The translations under genes were made by a program, and so were the position numbers. 64,000 nt of DNA. Origin: Schlesneria paludicola DSM 18645. GTDB lineage: Bacteria > Planctomycetota > Planctomycetia > Planctomycetales > Planctomycetaceae. The stretch is taken from the NCBI RefSeq assembly GCF_000255655.1, contig NZ_JH636436.1, forward strand, positions 885,919-949,918, read 5' to 3'. Shown in pieces: positions 18,174 through 28,412 of the stretch; position 1 is the first letter of the stretch; every line of letters begins with the position of its first letter. Below the pieces are notes generated by a model. It saw only the letters and a list, made by a program, of their open reading frames with translations. It was not told where the DNA came from and searched no databases.

Positions 18174-18591
18174 AGTTTGCCGAGCGGTCAGGGCCTTGTC
18201 AAGTCGATTCTACGGGTCGATTGGCCCACGAACCCTTGTGTTGGGTTCTACGCTTTTGGTCGCACTGGCCATTCCAGTGACCCGTCGGTGTTGAGCCGTA
18301 TCCGGACAATGGAGATTGTCGATTCGCCTTTCAACAAGATCATTTTGTAGAAGACGATCGCCGTTCGATTCCCAACCCACGGTGTTCCTCGTTCCTGGGT
18401 CGACTGGCACTGGCATCGCCAGTGCCACACAATTTGGAGAAGACAGACACAGAACGGAAGGGCAACGTGTCCCGACCATATCTCAGTCGATCTTTGTTTC
18501 TGTCTGCGCTCCACTGGTTTTGCGAGTGGAGCATGAGGTTAAGTCATCATCTCGAAGGCTGTAAAAGTTTCGCCTTGATCTCAATCGTCCT
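18174..18591. other. Intergenic region with REP-like palindromes
   Basis: About 420 bp between blaI and an unknown leftward gene. It holds a 25-bp REP-like palindrome at 18406-18430 and a shorter dyad CACTGG/CCAGTG at 18263-18279. A leftward open frame (18248-18514) has a weakly protein-like tail but no start signal, so I do not call it a gene. Confidence 0.5.
18406..18430 (+). repeat. REP-like palindrome, family A
   Basis: GGCACTGGC at 18406-18414, a three-base centre (ATC), then GCCAGTGCC and a trailing ACAC. The same 25-bp layout recurs at 22840-22864 (+) and in reverse orientation at 22685-22710. Confidence 0.75.
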
Positions 18592-19578
18592 TCACCCTGG
18601 CGGTGGAAACGATTTCGAGAACAGGAATTTTCCGACTTTCCGCTTGGACATCGCTTTCGCGTGGACTTTTTGAAGGAACGAGTTGGCGGGCATCTCTGCG
18701 TCGCGGCCGCCGCGGTTGAGGCTCGCTTGGGCCGCGCCGATGACGCTTTGCAGGATCTTTCGATACGTCTCGAATTCATTGACTGCCTGTTTGATTCCCG
18801 GAAAGGGCAATCGCTGCACCACATGCTTCTGGTGGATTTCTTCGAACAGATGGCGCTTTCCCGCACCGCTCGTCGTTCCCAGGTCGATTTCCTTCACAGA
18901 ACGTGACATGACGGTCATCGCATCACGCAACGCGCGGCGGCAATCGGCCCAGTCTCCCAGGTCTTTCGACGTGCAGACCAGGCGCTCATGTGATGTCAGA
19001 TCGCGATTCAGTGAACTCAGTCGCGCGGTCACCGCGCCGATCTCTTTACGAAGCGACGCGATGCGAACTTCTAGCGCAAGCACGTCTTTCCAATTGGACT
19101 CGATCGCCTCGAGCAGCAGTTGGTCTTCGTGCGACATGTTCGACGTGCCGTAACCCATCTGTCCCATTGGCAGCCCCATCGGCGGCGATGCGTAGCCTGT
19201 AGGGTAAAGCGGTGCCCCCGGCCAGCCCGGCTGTGGAGGCGCGGCCATCCAGGTTGAGACCGTCAAGTTTGCACCGTTGGGAGGAGCCGGCAAGGTTTGG
19301 TCGAGCAATCGTGATGTTCCACCACTGGAATCGAAGTTCATCCCATTGATCGTCCAGCACAGGATCTGGCTTGGATCGAGACCCGTTGCGGCGACGAGTC
19401 GCCGCAACGACAGTCCTGCGACGGCGTTTGCATCCGTAAACAGCGCCGCCGGGATCGTGAACATCATTCCCGTCGGGACGGCAGGCGGACGAAACCAGGC
19501 CCACACCACCCGCTGGCCCGATGGGTCAACCGGTACAGGTTCCCAATTCACCGAGGGATTTCTCTGGGAAAGCTGCAT
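18592..19578 (-). CDS. Unknown protein with beta-rich N-terminus, Pro/Gly linker and coiled coil
   Basis: A 328-residue protein starting at ATG 19578 with GGGAAG about 7 bp upstream. Residues 1-115 look like a compact beta-rich domain (PVPVDPSGQRVVWAWFRPP, LCWTINGMNFDSSGG). Residues 116-150 are a Pro/Gly/Met-rich linker (PPQPGWPGAPLYPTGYASPP). From 150 to 245 a long helix suitable for a coiled coil runs through SNWKDVLALEVRIASLRKEI. The tail is basic. I recognise no family, and there is no signal peptide. A small possible gene ends 21 bp upstream on the same strand. Confidence 0.65.
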   Translation of the reverse strand: MQLSQRNPSVNWEPVPVDPSGQRVVWAWFRPPAVPTGMMFTIPAALFTDANAVAGLSLRRLVAATGLDPSQILCWTINGMNFDSSGGTSRLLDQTLPAPPNGANLTVSTWMAAPPQPGWPGAPLYPTGYASPPMGLPMGQMGYGTSNMSHEDQLLLEAIESNWKDVLALEVRIASLRKEIGAVTARLSSLNRDLTSHERLVCTSKDLGDWADCRRALRDAMTVMSRSVKEIDLGTTSGAGKRHLFEEIHQKHVVQRLPFPGIKQAVNEFETYRKILQSVIGAAQASLNRGGRDAEMPANSFLQKVHAKAMSKRKVGKFLFSKSFPPPG

Positions 19579-19599
19579 GTTTGACTTCCCGATGAGTCA

Positions 19600-19893
19600 T
19601 CAGCGATGACGCCGAAAAACGCGAATCGTGCCTTGCCAGGGCGAAATCGGCAGGTTCAGTATCATGGTGGAGGAGTCGCCGAAAGAGCCCTGTCTTCGCG
19701 AATTGTCCTGGATCGCGAAGCACCTTGTGACCGACGGCGGCGATACGGTGTTATCCGAGTTCGGAATTGTGACGCAGCGCGAGTCGAATTCCGATGTCGT
19801 GCCGTGGACGAGTAACTCGACTCTGGGAATGGTATGGCGTTGATCAAGCTCTGACGATGTGATGGGGAGGTCGCCGTTTCCTGTCTTCGTCAC
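19600..19893 (-). CDS. Possible small protein, unknown function
   Basis: A 97-residue frame starting at GTG 19893, directly upstream of and same-strand as the coiled-coil gene, ending 21 bp before it. The C-terminal part (STMILNLPISPWQGTIRVFRRH) is protein-like. The start has no Shine-Dalgarno and no family is recognised. It could equally be leader DNA. The spacing to the next gene is the main support. Confidence 0.35.
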   Translation of the reverse strand: MTKTGNGDLPITSSELDQRHTIPRVELLVHGTTSEFDSRCVTIPNSDNTVSPPSVTRCFAIQDNSRRQGSFGDSSTMILNLPISPWQGTIRVFRRHR

Positions 19894-20035
19894 GGCGTTG
19901 CGAACCGCATGAGCTAGGTTAAGACATTTTGTGGTTAAATGTCAAATGGTTTCTGAATGGGGTTTCGATTTGGAGGGGTGGCCGTTCGATGGCTACGATC
20001 GAGAGGGAGGATGCCGCATTCGGGGGGGGGGCGCC

Positions 20036-20566
20036 GTGACATCGCTTTTTGCCAAGCTTCTGGCATACTCTCGCTGTCTGGAGGCCGCGTTCAACGCAGT
20101 GCGATGGAGTCTGTTGATGGGATCGTTCGAGCAAATTTGGGAGTCCTCGCGCCACAATTGTTGGTCGTTTGCGTACCCGCTGGTCATGCTGTGCGGAATC
20201 GCCGTTCTGGTCGGTGTGTCGTTCATCAGACACACCCTGCGTCGGCGTGTCGCGAACATCCTGGCGGTCATTTTTCTCTCCTTCGTTGCCGCGGAAGTCT
20301 CGAGTTGGGAAACGACCGAGAAATGGCGAATTCGCTCGGACTGGGCTTCCAAGAACACCGCACAAATGACCGAGATTCATCGCGCCGCGTTGATTGCGGA
20401 CGGCGCGAACCTGGCTCTTGGTCCGGTCGTTTCTGGGATGCAAGCATTCCTGATTTTTTGCGGCGTCTTGGTCGTGATTCGTTGGAGTTCAGGTCTTCAT
20501 ACAGGGCAGTGCCCGCAGGTCTCGCGCAGTGAAACTCATTCCTCGCCACCCGCACTCGGTGACTAA
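20036..20566 (+). CDS. Small membrane protein, unknown function
   Basis: A 176-residue integral membrane protein. The start is uncertain: I take GTG 20036, after a G-rich run; ATG 20117 is an alternative, and the frame is also open upstream to 19931. Three hydrophobic helices are visible: FAYPLVMLCGIAVLVGVSFI, RVANILAVIFLSFVAAEVS and ALGPVVSGMQAFLIFCGVL. The tail is hydrophilic. No family recognised. A leftward frame on the opposite strand (19919-20443) is hydrophilic and arginine-rich, as expected for a shadow. Confidence 0.55.
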   Translation: MTSLFAKLLAYSRCLEAAFNAVRWSLLMGSFEQIWESSRHNCWSFAYPLVMLCGIAVLVGVSFIRHTLRRRVANILAVIFLSFVAAEVSSWETTEKWRIRSDWASKNTAQMTEIHRAALIADGANLALGPVVSGMQAFLIFCGVLVVIRWSSGLHTGQCPQVSRSETHSSPPALGD

Positions 20567-20843
20567 TTCAATTTCACTATGCGCGTGACGCGTTTCGGCT
20601 CGCTTGCGCGAACTTCAGTGGTGTCTTGGCGATTTTTCCTGTTTCGCAAAGGCGCCCTGAACTTCAGGTCGATCGGATTGTCTTAAAGAGGAGCTTCGGC
20701 GGTTTGTCAGGCTCGTCAGGGGCAGAGTCTGCCCCGCGATGACCTCGGTTCCGTCGCAAGTCAGGCGGGGCTTCACACTCGGTAGAACTCGGCATACACT
20801 CCGGCCTTCATCACTGACACGATCGTCACAAAGGAGTCACCCC

Positions 20844-22592
20844 GTGCGTTGGTCCCAGACGTTTATCCCGACGATGAAGGAAATCCCTTCAGATGCCGAA
20901 GTGCCCAGCCATCAATTGATGCTGCGGGCCGGTTTCATTCGGCAGCTGATGGCCGGGGCGTATACGTATCTGCCGCTGGGCGTGCGAACGCTGAAGAAAG
21001 CGGAAGCGATCGTCCGTCAAGAGATGGACGCGACCGGGGCTCTCGAAATTTTCATGCCCGCGCTGCAGCCGATCGATCTGTTCGAGCGGACCGGTCGTAA
21101 GGAAGCGTTCGGCAACGTGCTGATCAATTTCAATGTCCGGCGTGGCGATCGCAACGTGCATTTGGCGCTCGGCCCGACGCACGAAGAAGTGGTGACGGAT
21201 CTGATGTCACGGCACATCAGCAGCCACCGCCAGATGCCGCTGACCGTTTATCAGATTCAGACCAAGTTCCGAAACGAAGAACGGCCCCGCTTTGGGATTT
21301 TGCGGACCAGTGAATTCTTGATGAAAGATGCCTACAGCTTCCATTCATCACTCGAATCGCTGAACGAAACGTATCAGAAGATTTATCGCGCCTACTGCCG
21401 GATCTTTTCGCGTTGCGGGCTCGAATACTTGCCCGTCGAAGCGGAAAGTGGTCCGATCGGGGGGGATGCGTCCCATGAGTTCATGATTCCCGCCGCTAAC
21501 GGCGAAGACCGCATCGTGTTTTGCAAAAAGACGAACTACGCGGCGAACCTGGAACGTGCGGAAACCGGGCGAACGCCTCCCGTGATCGCGACGTCCGCCG
21601 ACGCGAAAGCCGTGGCTAAGCTGCATACTCCCAACGTCGGTAGCATCGAAACGGTTTGCAAACTGCTGAAGTGCAAGCCCGAGAAGATGGTCAAAACGCT
21701 GATCTTCATCGCCGACGAAAAGCCGGTTGCGGTGCTGCTGCGTGGCGATCATGAGGCCAATGAAGGAAAAATCCGACGGGCACTCGGCGTGAAAGTGCTC
21801 GAACTGGCCGATCCTGACACGATTCTGAAGGTCACGGGGGCACCCGTTGGCTTCGCGGGTCCGGTCGGGATCAAATGTCCGATCTTCGCCGATCACGACG
21901 TTCCCTTGGTCGTCAATGCGATCACCGGGGCGAACGAAGGCGATTATCACCTGGCGAACGTCAATGTGGGACGCGACTACAGCCTCGAGACCACCTTCGA
22001 TCTGCGAAACGCCGCAGCGGGCGATCCAAGTCCACGAGGCGAAGGAACGCTGGAACTGGTGCACGGCATCGAAGTCGGTCACGTCTTCAAGTTGGGCACA
22101 AAGTACAGCACGTCGATGGACGCACTATACGACGATGAATCGGAAACTCGTAAGCCGATCATCATGGGCTGCTATGGGATCGGTGTGAACCGTATCCTGG
22201 CGGGTCTGGCGGAAACACGCCATGACGAACAGGGATTGATCTGGCCATTGGCAGTGGCTCCATACGAAGTGATCGTCAGTGTCATTGGAGCCAACGAAAC
22301 GGACACCCTGTCCGCTGCCGAGACGTTCTATCAGGAACTGAAAGCGGCAGGTGTCGATGTGCTACTGGACGACCGCGACTTGCGTCCGGGTGTCAAATTT
22401 AAAGACGCAGACCTGATCGGAATTCCGCTACGTGTAAATTACGGCGGCAAAGGGCTGAAAGAGGGGATTGTCGAGTTGAAATGGCGCACGAGTGCCGATT
22501 CGCAGCGCGTGGCAACCGCCGACGCACTGAAAACAGTCCTTGAGCAACTCGCCGAGCGACGACGTACGGACGCGGCGAGCGTTCCGGAATAA
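20844..22592 (+). CDS. proS: Prolyl-tRNA synthetase, bacterial type
   Basis: A 582-residue class II aminoacyl-tRNA synthetase that charges tRNA-Pro. The GTG at 20844 is the start: AAGGAG sits 7 bp upstream and the protein then begins [15 protein letters not shown], the usual ProRS N-terminus. Motif 2 ([21 protein letters not shown]) and motif 3 ([16 protein letters not shown]) are intact. Between them lies the roughly 180-residue INS editing domain ([28 protein letters not shown]), which marks the bacterial-type enzyme and hydrolyses Ala-tRNA-Pro. The C-terminal anticodon-binding domain (YEVIVSVIG to the end) is complete. No T-box or other leader was seen. Confidence 0.97.
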   Translation: MRWSQTFIPTMKEIPSDAEVPSHQLMLRAGFIRQLMAGAYTYLPLGVRTLKKAEAIVRQEMDATGALEIFMPALQPIDLFERTGRKEAFGNVLINFNVRRGDRNVHLALGPTHEEVVTDLMSRHISSHRQMPLTVYQIQTKFRNEERPRFGILRTSEFLMKDAYSFHSSLESLNETYQKIYRAYCRIFSRCGLEYLPVEAESGPIGGDASHEFMIPAANGEDRIVFCKKTNYAANLERAETGRTPPVIATSADAKAVAKLHTPNVGSIETVCKLLKCKPEKMVKTLIFIADEKPVAVLLRGDHEANEGKIRRALGVKVLELADPDTILKVTGAPVGFAGPVGIKCPIFADHDVPLVVNAITGANEGDYHLANVNVGRDYSLETTFDLRNAAAGDPSPRGEGTLELVHGIEVGHVFKLGTKYSTSMDALYDDESETRKPIIMGCYGIGVNRILAGLAETRHDEQGLIWPLAVAPYEVIVSVIGANETDTLSAAETFYQELKAAGVDVLLDDRDLRPGVKFKDADLIGIPLRVNYGGKGLKEGIVELKWRTSADSQRVATADALKTVLEQLAERRRTDAASVPE

Positions 22593-22684
22593 AGGAGTTT
22601 TGGATCGCCAGGGCTTCGCGACGGCGGAGCCCTGATCATTCATGACTTTGCGTGATAGTTTAGTTTGGTCTGCTGTTGCCGCTT

Positions 22685-22710
22685 GTGTGCCACTGGGCTA
22701 TGCCAGTGCC
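22685..22710 (-). repeat. REP-like palindrome, family A (reverse copy)
   Basis: GTGTGCCACTGGGCTATGCC then AGTGCC: the reverse complement of the 25-bp unit at 22840-22864, with a few substitutions in the loop. Together the two copies bracket about 130 bp as an inverted pair. Confidence 0.75.
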
Positions 22711-22839
22711 GATGGACATGCAGGTGTGCCAGATCGGTGATTGGAGGCGTCTCTCTGTAGTAAATAGGTACTTAAAGAGATGCATTTTCATGGCTGAAAT
22801 TGTGACCTTCGTTGCCGTGTTCCACCATCATGGTCGACG

Positions 22840-22864
22840 GGCACTGGCGGAGCCAGTGGCACAC
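22840..22864 (+). repeat. REP-like palindrome, family A
   Basis: GGCACTGGC, centre GGA, GCCAGTGGC, trailing ACAC. It has the same architecture as 18406-18430 and is inverted relative to 22685-22710. Confidence 0.75.
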
Positions 22865-22986
22865 AGTCCAGAAGTGTTGAGTGAAGGAATTTGATGTTCG
22901 GCGGATGCTGAAGTGCCAGGACTTTTTAGAGGTGAGGAGCCGGTAGAAATCACGGGGGCTGGCTCCGTCCAGATACAAAAATGCCA

Positions 22987-23028
22987 TGAAATAGTGGACA
23001 CCGAGGTGCCTGTCCCCCTTGTTTCAAC
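22987..23028. repeat. Degenerate copy of a hairpin repeat (family B)
   Basis: The right arm, GGTGCCTGTCCCCC then TTGTTTCAAC at 23005-23028, is nearly identical to the right arm of the perfect hairpin at 44361-44385. The left arm (TGAAATAGTGGACACC) has decayed. It ends 18 bp before the sigma-factor start. Confidence 0.7.
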
Positions 23029-23045
23029 CGAACGATGAGAGGCGG

Positions 23046-23684
23046 ATGTCGATGGCCGACGATGACGCTTCGCTATTGGCTGGCGTTCGCCGCGGTGAGG
23101 CGGCCGCGTGGGAGCGATTGATTGCCCGGTATGAAGGGCGTTTGCTCGCGTTTGCTCGCAGTCGACTCTCGGATATGGCGGCCGCGGAAGATGTCGTTCA
23201 AGAGGCGTTTCTCGGGTTTTTGATTTCGCTGCCGAACTATCAGGATTCGACGCCGCTTGAGTCATTCCTCTTTTCGATCACGGCCCACAAGTTGACGGAT
23301 GCGTTGCGTAAAGTCGGTCGCTGGCCGCTGTTATCGCGTGTGGCCGCGTTTGAGGCGGGATCGATCGACGAACCCGCCAGCCGTGAGCGAAAAGTGTCGA
23401 GCATGGCGCGCAGCCGCGAACGGCGGGTGGGTGAACAACGCGTGCTGGCGGATTGCCTGAAAGACTTGATCCAGTCCTGGTTCAGCCGAGGCGAGTTTCA
23501 GCGACTGGAGTGTGTTGAACTGCTGTTCGTGTTGGGTTGGTCCAACAATGACGTGGCGGCGAAACTGGGAATCAGCGAACAAACCGTCGCCAATCACAAA
23601 AGCTTCGTCGTCGGAAAACTGAAATCCGCGGCCACGGCCGCAAAGCTGCGGAATGTCGATTGGAACTCATTGCGAGTCGAATGA
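23046..23684 (+). CDS. RNA polymerase sigma factor, sigma-70/ECF-like
   Basis: A 212-residue sigma factor. The ATG at 23046 follows GAGAGGCGG; a second ATG two codons later is possible. Region 2 spans about 12-85 (WERLIARYEGRLLAFARSRL, AAEDVVQEAFLGFLISL), with the -10 recognition helix. A linker of about 50 residues is Arg/Ser-rich. Region 4 is at about 160-205 (LGWSNNDVAAKLGISEQTVANHK), an HTH that should contact -35 elements. It matches planctomycete ECF-like factors. No anti-sigma gene adjoins it, so its control is not evident. A hairpin repeat lies directly upstream. Confidence 0.85.
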   Translation: MSMADDDASLLAGVRRGEAAAWERLIARYEGRLLAFARSRLSDMAAAEDVVQEAFLGFLISLPNYQDSTPLESFLFSITAHKLTDALRKVGRWPLLSRVAAFEAGSIDEPASRERKVSSMARSRERRVGEQRVLADCLKDLIQSWFSRGEFQRLECVELLFVLGWSNNDVAAKLGISEQTVANHKSFVVGKLKSAATAAKLRNVDWNSLRVE

Positions 23685-24155
23685 CCTGTCCCGGGATGAG
23701 TCGGATCTCTCAGCTGTTTGGAAATCATCGCCCGATCGGATGCGAACCAAATTAAGTTTTCACGACTCTTGGATTCAATGGGCCGCTGGATCGATGCACT
23801 CACCATGCGTTCGACGACGTAAGTGGGGCAGGCGCTCAATCGCCGTCGTGGCCGTTTTTCGCAGGCTTCCTTGAGCTTCCGTTTTGCTCGAGCAGCCTGA
23901 TTCGCCGACGGGAAGCGTGCATTTCCCGTCTCAGATAGGATTGGACCTTCGACGCACCATGTTCCTGACTCACATGAACCGACCGAGTGTCTCACATCAG
24001 GGGAAAGCTGGTGACGAGGATCACTGGCAGAAACCGCCGAACACCGTAGGTTTCACGGGGGAATCGAGCTGCCATTGACGTTTTTTGCCGATTCACACAT
24101 AGTTCCGACCTCCCCAGATCCCGCTGTTTCTCATTTATGTAGAAAAGTTTGCTCG
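23685..24155. other. Intergenic region, nothing recognised
   Basis: About 470 bp between the sigma-factor gene and lysS. A leftward frame (23594-23995) overlaps the sigma gene and has no start signal or family match. The lysS promoter is expected here. I see no tRNA-like leader or T-box. Confidence 0.45.
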
Positions 24156-25619
24156 ATGTCCGAGACGCCAGATCGTTTGGAAGCCGCTCGTTTGGAAAAG
24201 CTCGCGAAAATCGAAGCACTGGGGCTTGATCCCTGGGGCCAACGGTTTGACGGCCATATTCCAATCGCCAAGGCGCGTGATTTGTGCCCGACCGAGAACG
24301 GCGTGGACGGTGATACGGTCCGCATTGCTGGCCGGATCATGAAGTGGCCGAAAACGGGCAAGCTGAACTTCCTGCACGTGCAGGACTACAGTGGCCGCAT
24401 CCAGTTGATGCTGTCACAGAAGGACTCGACGCCCGAAACCTGGGCGCTCTTGGAATGTCTCGATCTCGGCGATCTGATCGGCGTCGAGGGCCGCGTCCGC
24501 GTCACGAACACAGGTGAAAAGACGGTCTTCGTGACCGAACTTGTCATCCTGTGCAAATCGCTGGCACAGCCGCCCGAGAAGTTTCACGGATTGCAGGATA
24601 AAGAGCAGTTGCTGCGTCAGCGGTATGTGGACCTGATCTACACCGAAGGGGTGCTGGATCGGATGTTCAAGCGACTGCGGATTATCGACTCGATCCGAAG
24701 TACGCTGCGCGGTGAAAGCTTTTACGAAGTGGAAACACCCGTGCTGCACGCGATCGCGGGTGGTGCGGCGGCGCGTCCATTTGTCACGCATCACAACGCA
24801 CTCGACATTCCCCTGTTTCTGCGGATCGCGCTCGAACTGCATCTGAAGCGACTGATGGTCGGCGGGATCGAACGCGTGTACGAAATTGGTCGCGTCTTCC
24901 GGAACGAGGGTGTCGACAGTACTCACAATCCCGAATTCACGATGATCGAGCTGTATCAGGCATACGGCGACTACAACGCGATGATGGATCTGGCCGAGAA
25001 GTTGATCTCGCAAGCGGCGATCGCTGCGAACGGGACGGCCGTCGTGCCGTGGGGCGATAAGACAATCGATTTCACTCCACCGTTTCAACGAGCCAAGTAC
25101 GGTGACCTGTTCCGTGAACACGCCGGTTGCGAGATGCACGACACGGCGGCCGTTGCTGAAGTCGCGAAGAAGCTGCATATCGAAACCGCGAACCGCCATC
25201 CAGACGTCATCGTCAACGACGTCTTTGAAGCGACTGTGGAAGACAAGCTGATCGGCCCCGTGTTCGTCATCGACTATCCTGCGTCGATGTGTCCGTTGAC
25301 CAAACGCAAGCGAAATGATCCCGCCATTGCCGAACGGTTCGAGATGTTCGTCGACGGGATGGAAGTGGCGAACGCCTACACGGAATTGAACGACCCACGG
25401 CTGCAGGAAGAGTTGTTCCGGACGCAGCTTCAGGGGTTGGCCGAAGATGATTCGATGGCCAAGATGGATCACGATTTCGTACGAGCATTGAAGGTGGGGA
25501 TGCCACCTGCCGGGGGCATGGGAATCGGGATCGACCGGTTGATCATGTTGCTGACGAATACAAACAGTATTCGTGACGTGATCTTCTTCCCCTTGCTGAA
25601 ACCGGAACAAGAGAAGTAA
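24156..25619 (+). CDS. lysS: Lysyl-tRNA synthetase, class II
   Basis: A 487-residue class IIb synthetase. The start ATG at 24156 gives the family N-terminus ([21 protein letters not shown]). The OB-fold anticodon-binding domain covers about 55-150 ([23 protein letters not shown]). The catalytic core has motif 2 ([18 protein letters not shown]) and motif 3 ([18 protein letters not shown]). Length and motif order match bacterial LysRS. It charges tRNA-Lys in the cytoplasm. An ABC exporter gene follows 94 bp downstream on the same strand. Confidence 0.97.
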   Translation: MSETPDRLEAARLEKLAKIEALGLDPWGQRFDGHIPIAKARDLCPTENGVDGDTVRIAGRIMKWPKTGKLNFLHVQDYSGRIQLMLSQKDSTPETWALLECLDLGDLIGVEGRVRVTNTGEKTVFVTELVILCKSLAQPPEKFHGLQDKEQLLRQRYVDLIYTEGVLDRMFKRLRIIDSIRSTLRGESFYEVETPVLHAIAGGAAARPFVTHHNALDIPLFLRIALELHLKRLMVGGIERVYEIGRVFRNEGVDSTHNPEFTMIELYQAYGDYNAMMDLAEKLISQAAIAANGTAVVPWGDKTIDFTPPFQRAKYGDLFREHAGCEMHDTAAVAEVAKKLHIETANRHPDVIVNDVFEATVEDKLIGPVFVIDYPASMCPLTKRKRNDPAIAERFEMFVDGMEVANAYTELNDPRLQEELFRTQLQGLAEDDSMAKMDHDFVRALKVGMPPAGGMGIGIDRLIMLLTNTNSIRDVIFFPLLKPEQEK

Positions 25620-25713
25620 TTTGGACGGTGGCAATTTGCTGTAACATGGCAATTCGTTAAACGACGGCCTTGCGCACGGATCAACCGAACTCAATCATGC
25701 CAAAGGACTGGCG

Positions 25714-27234
25714 ATGTACAAACTGCTTCTCTGCCAGCGGTACCTGCGAACGCGGTATATCGCGTTGGCCAGTATTATCAGTGTGACGCTGGGCGTCGCC
25801 ACGATGATCGTCGTCAATTCCGTCATGGCGGGATTCGGCACGGAAATGCGTAGCCGAATCCAGGGCATTTTGTCCGACATCATCATCATCACCCGTAGCA
25901 TGAACGGCGAGATCGATCCCGAAGCCCGAAAGGCAGAGGTCCGCGAACTGGTGGGCGACTACATCACCGGCGTGACGGCGACGGTCGAGATCCATGCGAT
26001 TCTGAGTTACAAGTACGGGGGGGACTGGGTCCCACATCCGATCAACCTGGTCGGAATCGACCCGGAATCGAAATCGGAAGTCGGGCCGATCGTCGGCTAT
26101 CTGCAAAGTTATAACTCGCAAGAGGTTGATGGCGTCAAATTGCCGCCCGAGAGATCGAAAGATGAACCGCTGGGTTGGGAATTGACGCCGGCCGCCATGG
26201 CCGAGCGTGTCGAGCGAGCTCGCTGGTACAAAGACCAGGAACTGAAACGGGAAATGATGGCGAGCGGTGCTGCACCCGCTGCCGATCCGGCTGCGGCCGG
26301 TGGTGATTCGCTGCTCGATCTGGAGATGCCTGATGAGGCGCCGGCGCTCGGGAAGTTGCGAAAAGGGCGATTGTTTGTTGGCGTCGGACTGGCGACCTAC
26401 ACGCAGGTGGACCCCGACACGCAGAAGCTAAAAACGTACGACATGATCAAGCCTGGCGATGACGTGAAAATCAGCACGATCCAGGCGGGCGCCCCCGAAC
26501 CTGTCCATTTCGAAGCGACGATCGTCGACACCTTCAAGACTGGAATGAGCGAATACGATTCGACGCTGGTCTACTGCAATCTGGATCATCTTCAAGAGGT
26601 TCGCAAGATGATTCACACCAAGGAAGACGGCAGTACCGTCGGTGGGTTCACCTCGCTGCAGATCAAGTTGAAGGATTACAAAGACGCACCGAAAGTGATG
26701 GATCTGCTGCGAACACACTTCTCGGCCGATCGCTACATCGTGAAAACCTGGGAACAGCAGCAGGGACCGTTGCTGGCGGCGGTCGATGTCGAATCGTCGA
26801 TTCTGAACATCTTGTTGTTCCTCATCATCACGGTCGCGGGCTTCGGAATCCTCGCGATCTTTTTCATGATCGTGGTGGAAAAGACTCGCGATATCGGAAT
26901 TTTGAAAGCCCTGGGGGCCAGTTCGTCGGGCGTCATGTCGATCTTCCTGACCTATGGACTGCTACTGGGCATGGTCGGGGCGGGGGCAGGGGTTGTCTTC
27001 GGGCTCTTGTTCGTGCATTACATCAACGAGATCGAAGCATTTGTGACGCTGGTGACCGGGCGAGAGGTCTTTCCCGAGAAGATTTACTACTTCAAAGATA
27101 TTCCGACGCATGTCGAGCCATTCACGGTGGTCTGGGTCACCGTCGGCGCGATCCTGATTGCCGTCCTGGCCAGTGTTCTGCCCGCTCGTCGTGCCGCCCG
27201 GTTGCGGCCGGTACAGGCTCTCAGATACGAATAG
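25714..27234 (+). CDS. ABC transporter permease, LolC/LolE-type
   Basis: A 506-residue permease of the FtsX/MacB superfamily. It has one N-terminal helix (about 15-40, ALASIISVTLGVATMIVVNSV), a large periplasmic domain and three C-terminal helices (about 363-388, 408-438 and 470-492), the 1+3 topology of LolC/E. The C-terminus ends ARRAARLRPVQALRYE, the coupling segment usual for this family. The periplasmic part has an Ala/Pro-rich insert (GAAPAADPAAAGG) near 190. The LolD-like ATPase gene lies 41 bp downstream. The pair probably extracts lipoproteins or lipids from the inner membrane; a single permease would act as a homodimer. Confidence 0.88.
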   Translation: MYKLLLCQRYLRTRYIALASIISVTLGVATMIVVNSVMAGFGTEMRSRIQGILSDIIIITRSMNGEIDPEARKAEVRELVGDYITGVTATVEIHAILSYKYGGDWVPHPINLVGIDPESKSEVGPIVGYLQSYNSQEVDGVKLPPERSKDEPLGWELTPAAMAERVERARWYKDQELKREMMASGAAPAADPAAAGGDSLLDLEMPDEAPALGKLRKGRLFVGVGLATYTQVDPDTQKLKTYDMIKPGDDVKISTIQAGAPEPVHFEATIVDTFKTGMSEYDSTLVYCNLDHLQEVRKMIHTKEDGSTVGGFTSLQIKLKDYKDAPKVMDLLRTHFSADRYIVKTWEQQQGPLLAAVDVESSILNILLFLIITVAGFGILAIFFMIVVEKTRDIGILKALGASSSGVMSIFLTYGLLLGMVGAGAGVVFGLLFVHYINEIEAFVTLVTGREVFPEKIYYFKDIPTHVEPFTVVWVTVGAILIAVLASVLPARRAARLRPVQALRYE

Positions 27235-27275
27235 CACATCCTTCGTGACGATCGTCTGTCCGAAAGGGAAGTCCC

Positions 27276-28037
<762 letters not shown>

Positions 28038-28412
28038 GTGACCTTAAGTCAAGGTGATGGGCCGGGCGTGGCGACGATTCTGCGGAAGGGCTGAGCGGGG
28101 TCGTCGGCTGATTTCCTTCGTCGAGCGAACTCGCGATTGGTTGTCAGAATCTGTGATTTGCCGTTAAGCTGCCGACAGCCGAAAGCACTGGTGGCCAAGC
28201 GTTTCGGTTGAGGTGAGCGATTTCGCCGGATGGTGCGTCGCTTGCCAGGACGGTTGGCTCGGTCAGTGAACTCAAATCAAAAACGTGTGTCTTCGTTGAT
28301 CCTGGAACATTCGCCCATGAGACGTTGGTCGAACGGTTCATGAATTCGACAATGTCTCAACCAACTCCGCGGGTCTGTTCAGGGCGGATTTCAGAAACAG
28401 GGACTGCCGCAA
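28038..28412. other. Intergenic region, nothing recognised
   Basis: About 375 bp between the ABC ATPase and the aminotransferase gene. No hairpin with a U-run, no leader peptide and no RNA gene is evident. Confidence 0.4.

Larger units (their letters stand above)
22593..23045. other. Repeat-rich intergenic region
   Basis: About 450 bp between proS and a sigma-factor gene. Just after proS is a stem (CAGGGCT ... AGCCCTG, about 22608-22635) that may act as a terminator but has no U-run. Two REP-like palindromes in opposite orientation (22685-22710, 22840-22864) and a decayed hairpin repeat (22987-23028) follow. No gene is supported. Confidence 0.6.

Noticed and set aside
18248..18514. Leftward frame in the gap after blaI
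   Set aside because: The tail is weakly protein-like, but the frame crosses REP palindromes and lacks a start site.
19919..20443. Leftward 174-codon frame opposite the small membrane-protein gene
   Set aside because: Hydrophilic and Arg/Gln-rich, whereas the rightward frame has clear membrane helices.
20567..20843. T-box or other riboswitch upstream of proS
   Set aside because: No T-box consensus (AGGGUGGNACCGCG-like) or terminator is visible before the start.
23594..23995. Leftward frame between the sigma factor and lysS
   Set aside because: It overlaps the sigma-factor gene end and has no start signal or recognisable domain.
24414..25694. 426-codon leftward frame opposite lysS
   Set aside because: Antisense shadow of a confident lysS gene; His/Asp/Val-rich composition without domain motifs.
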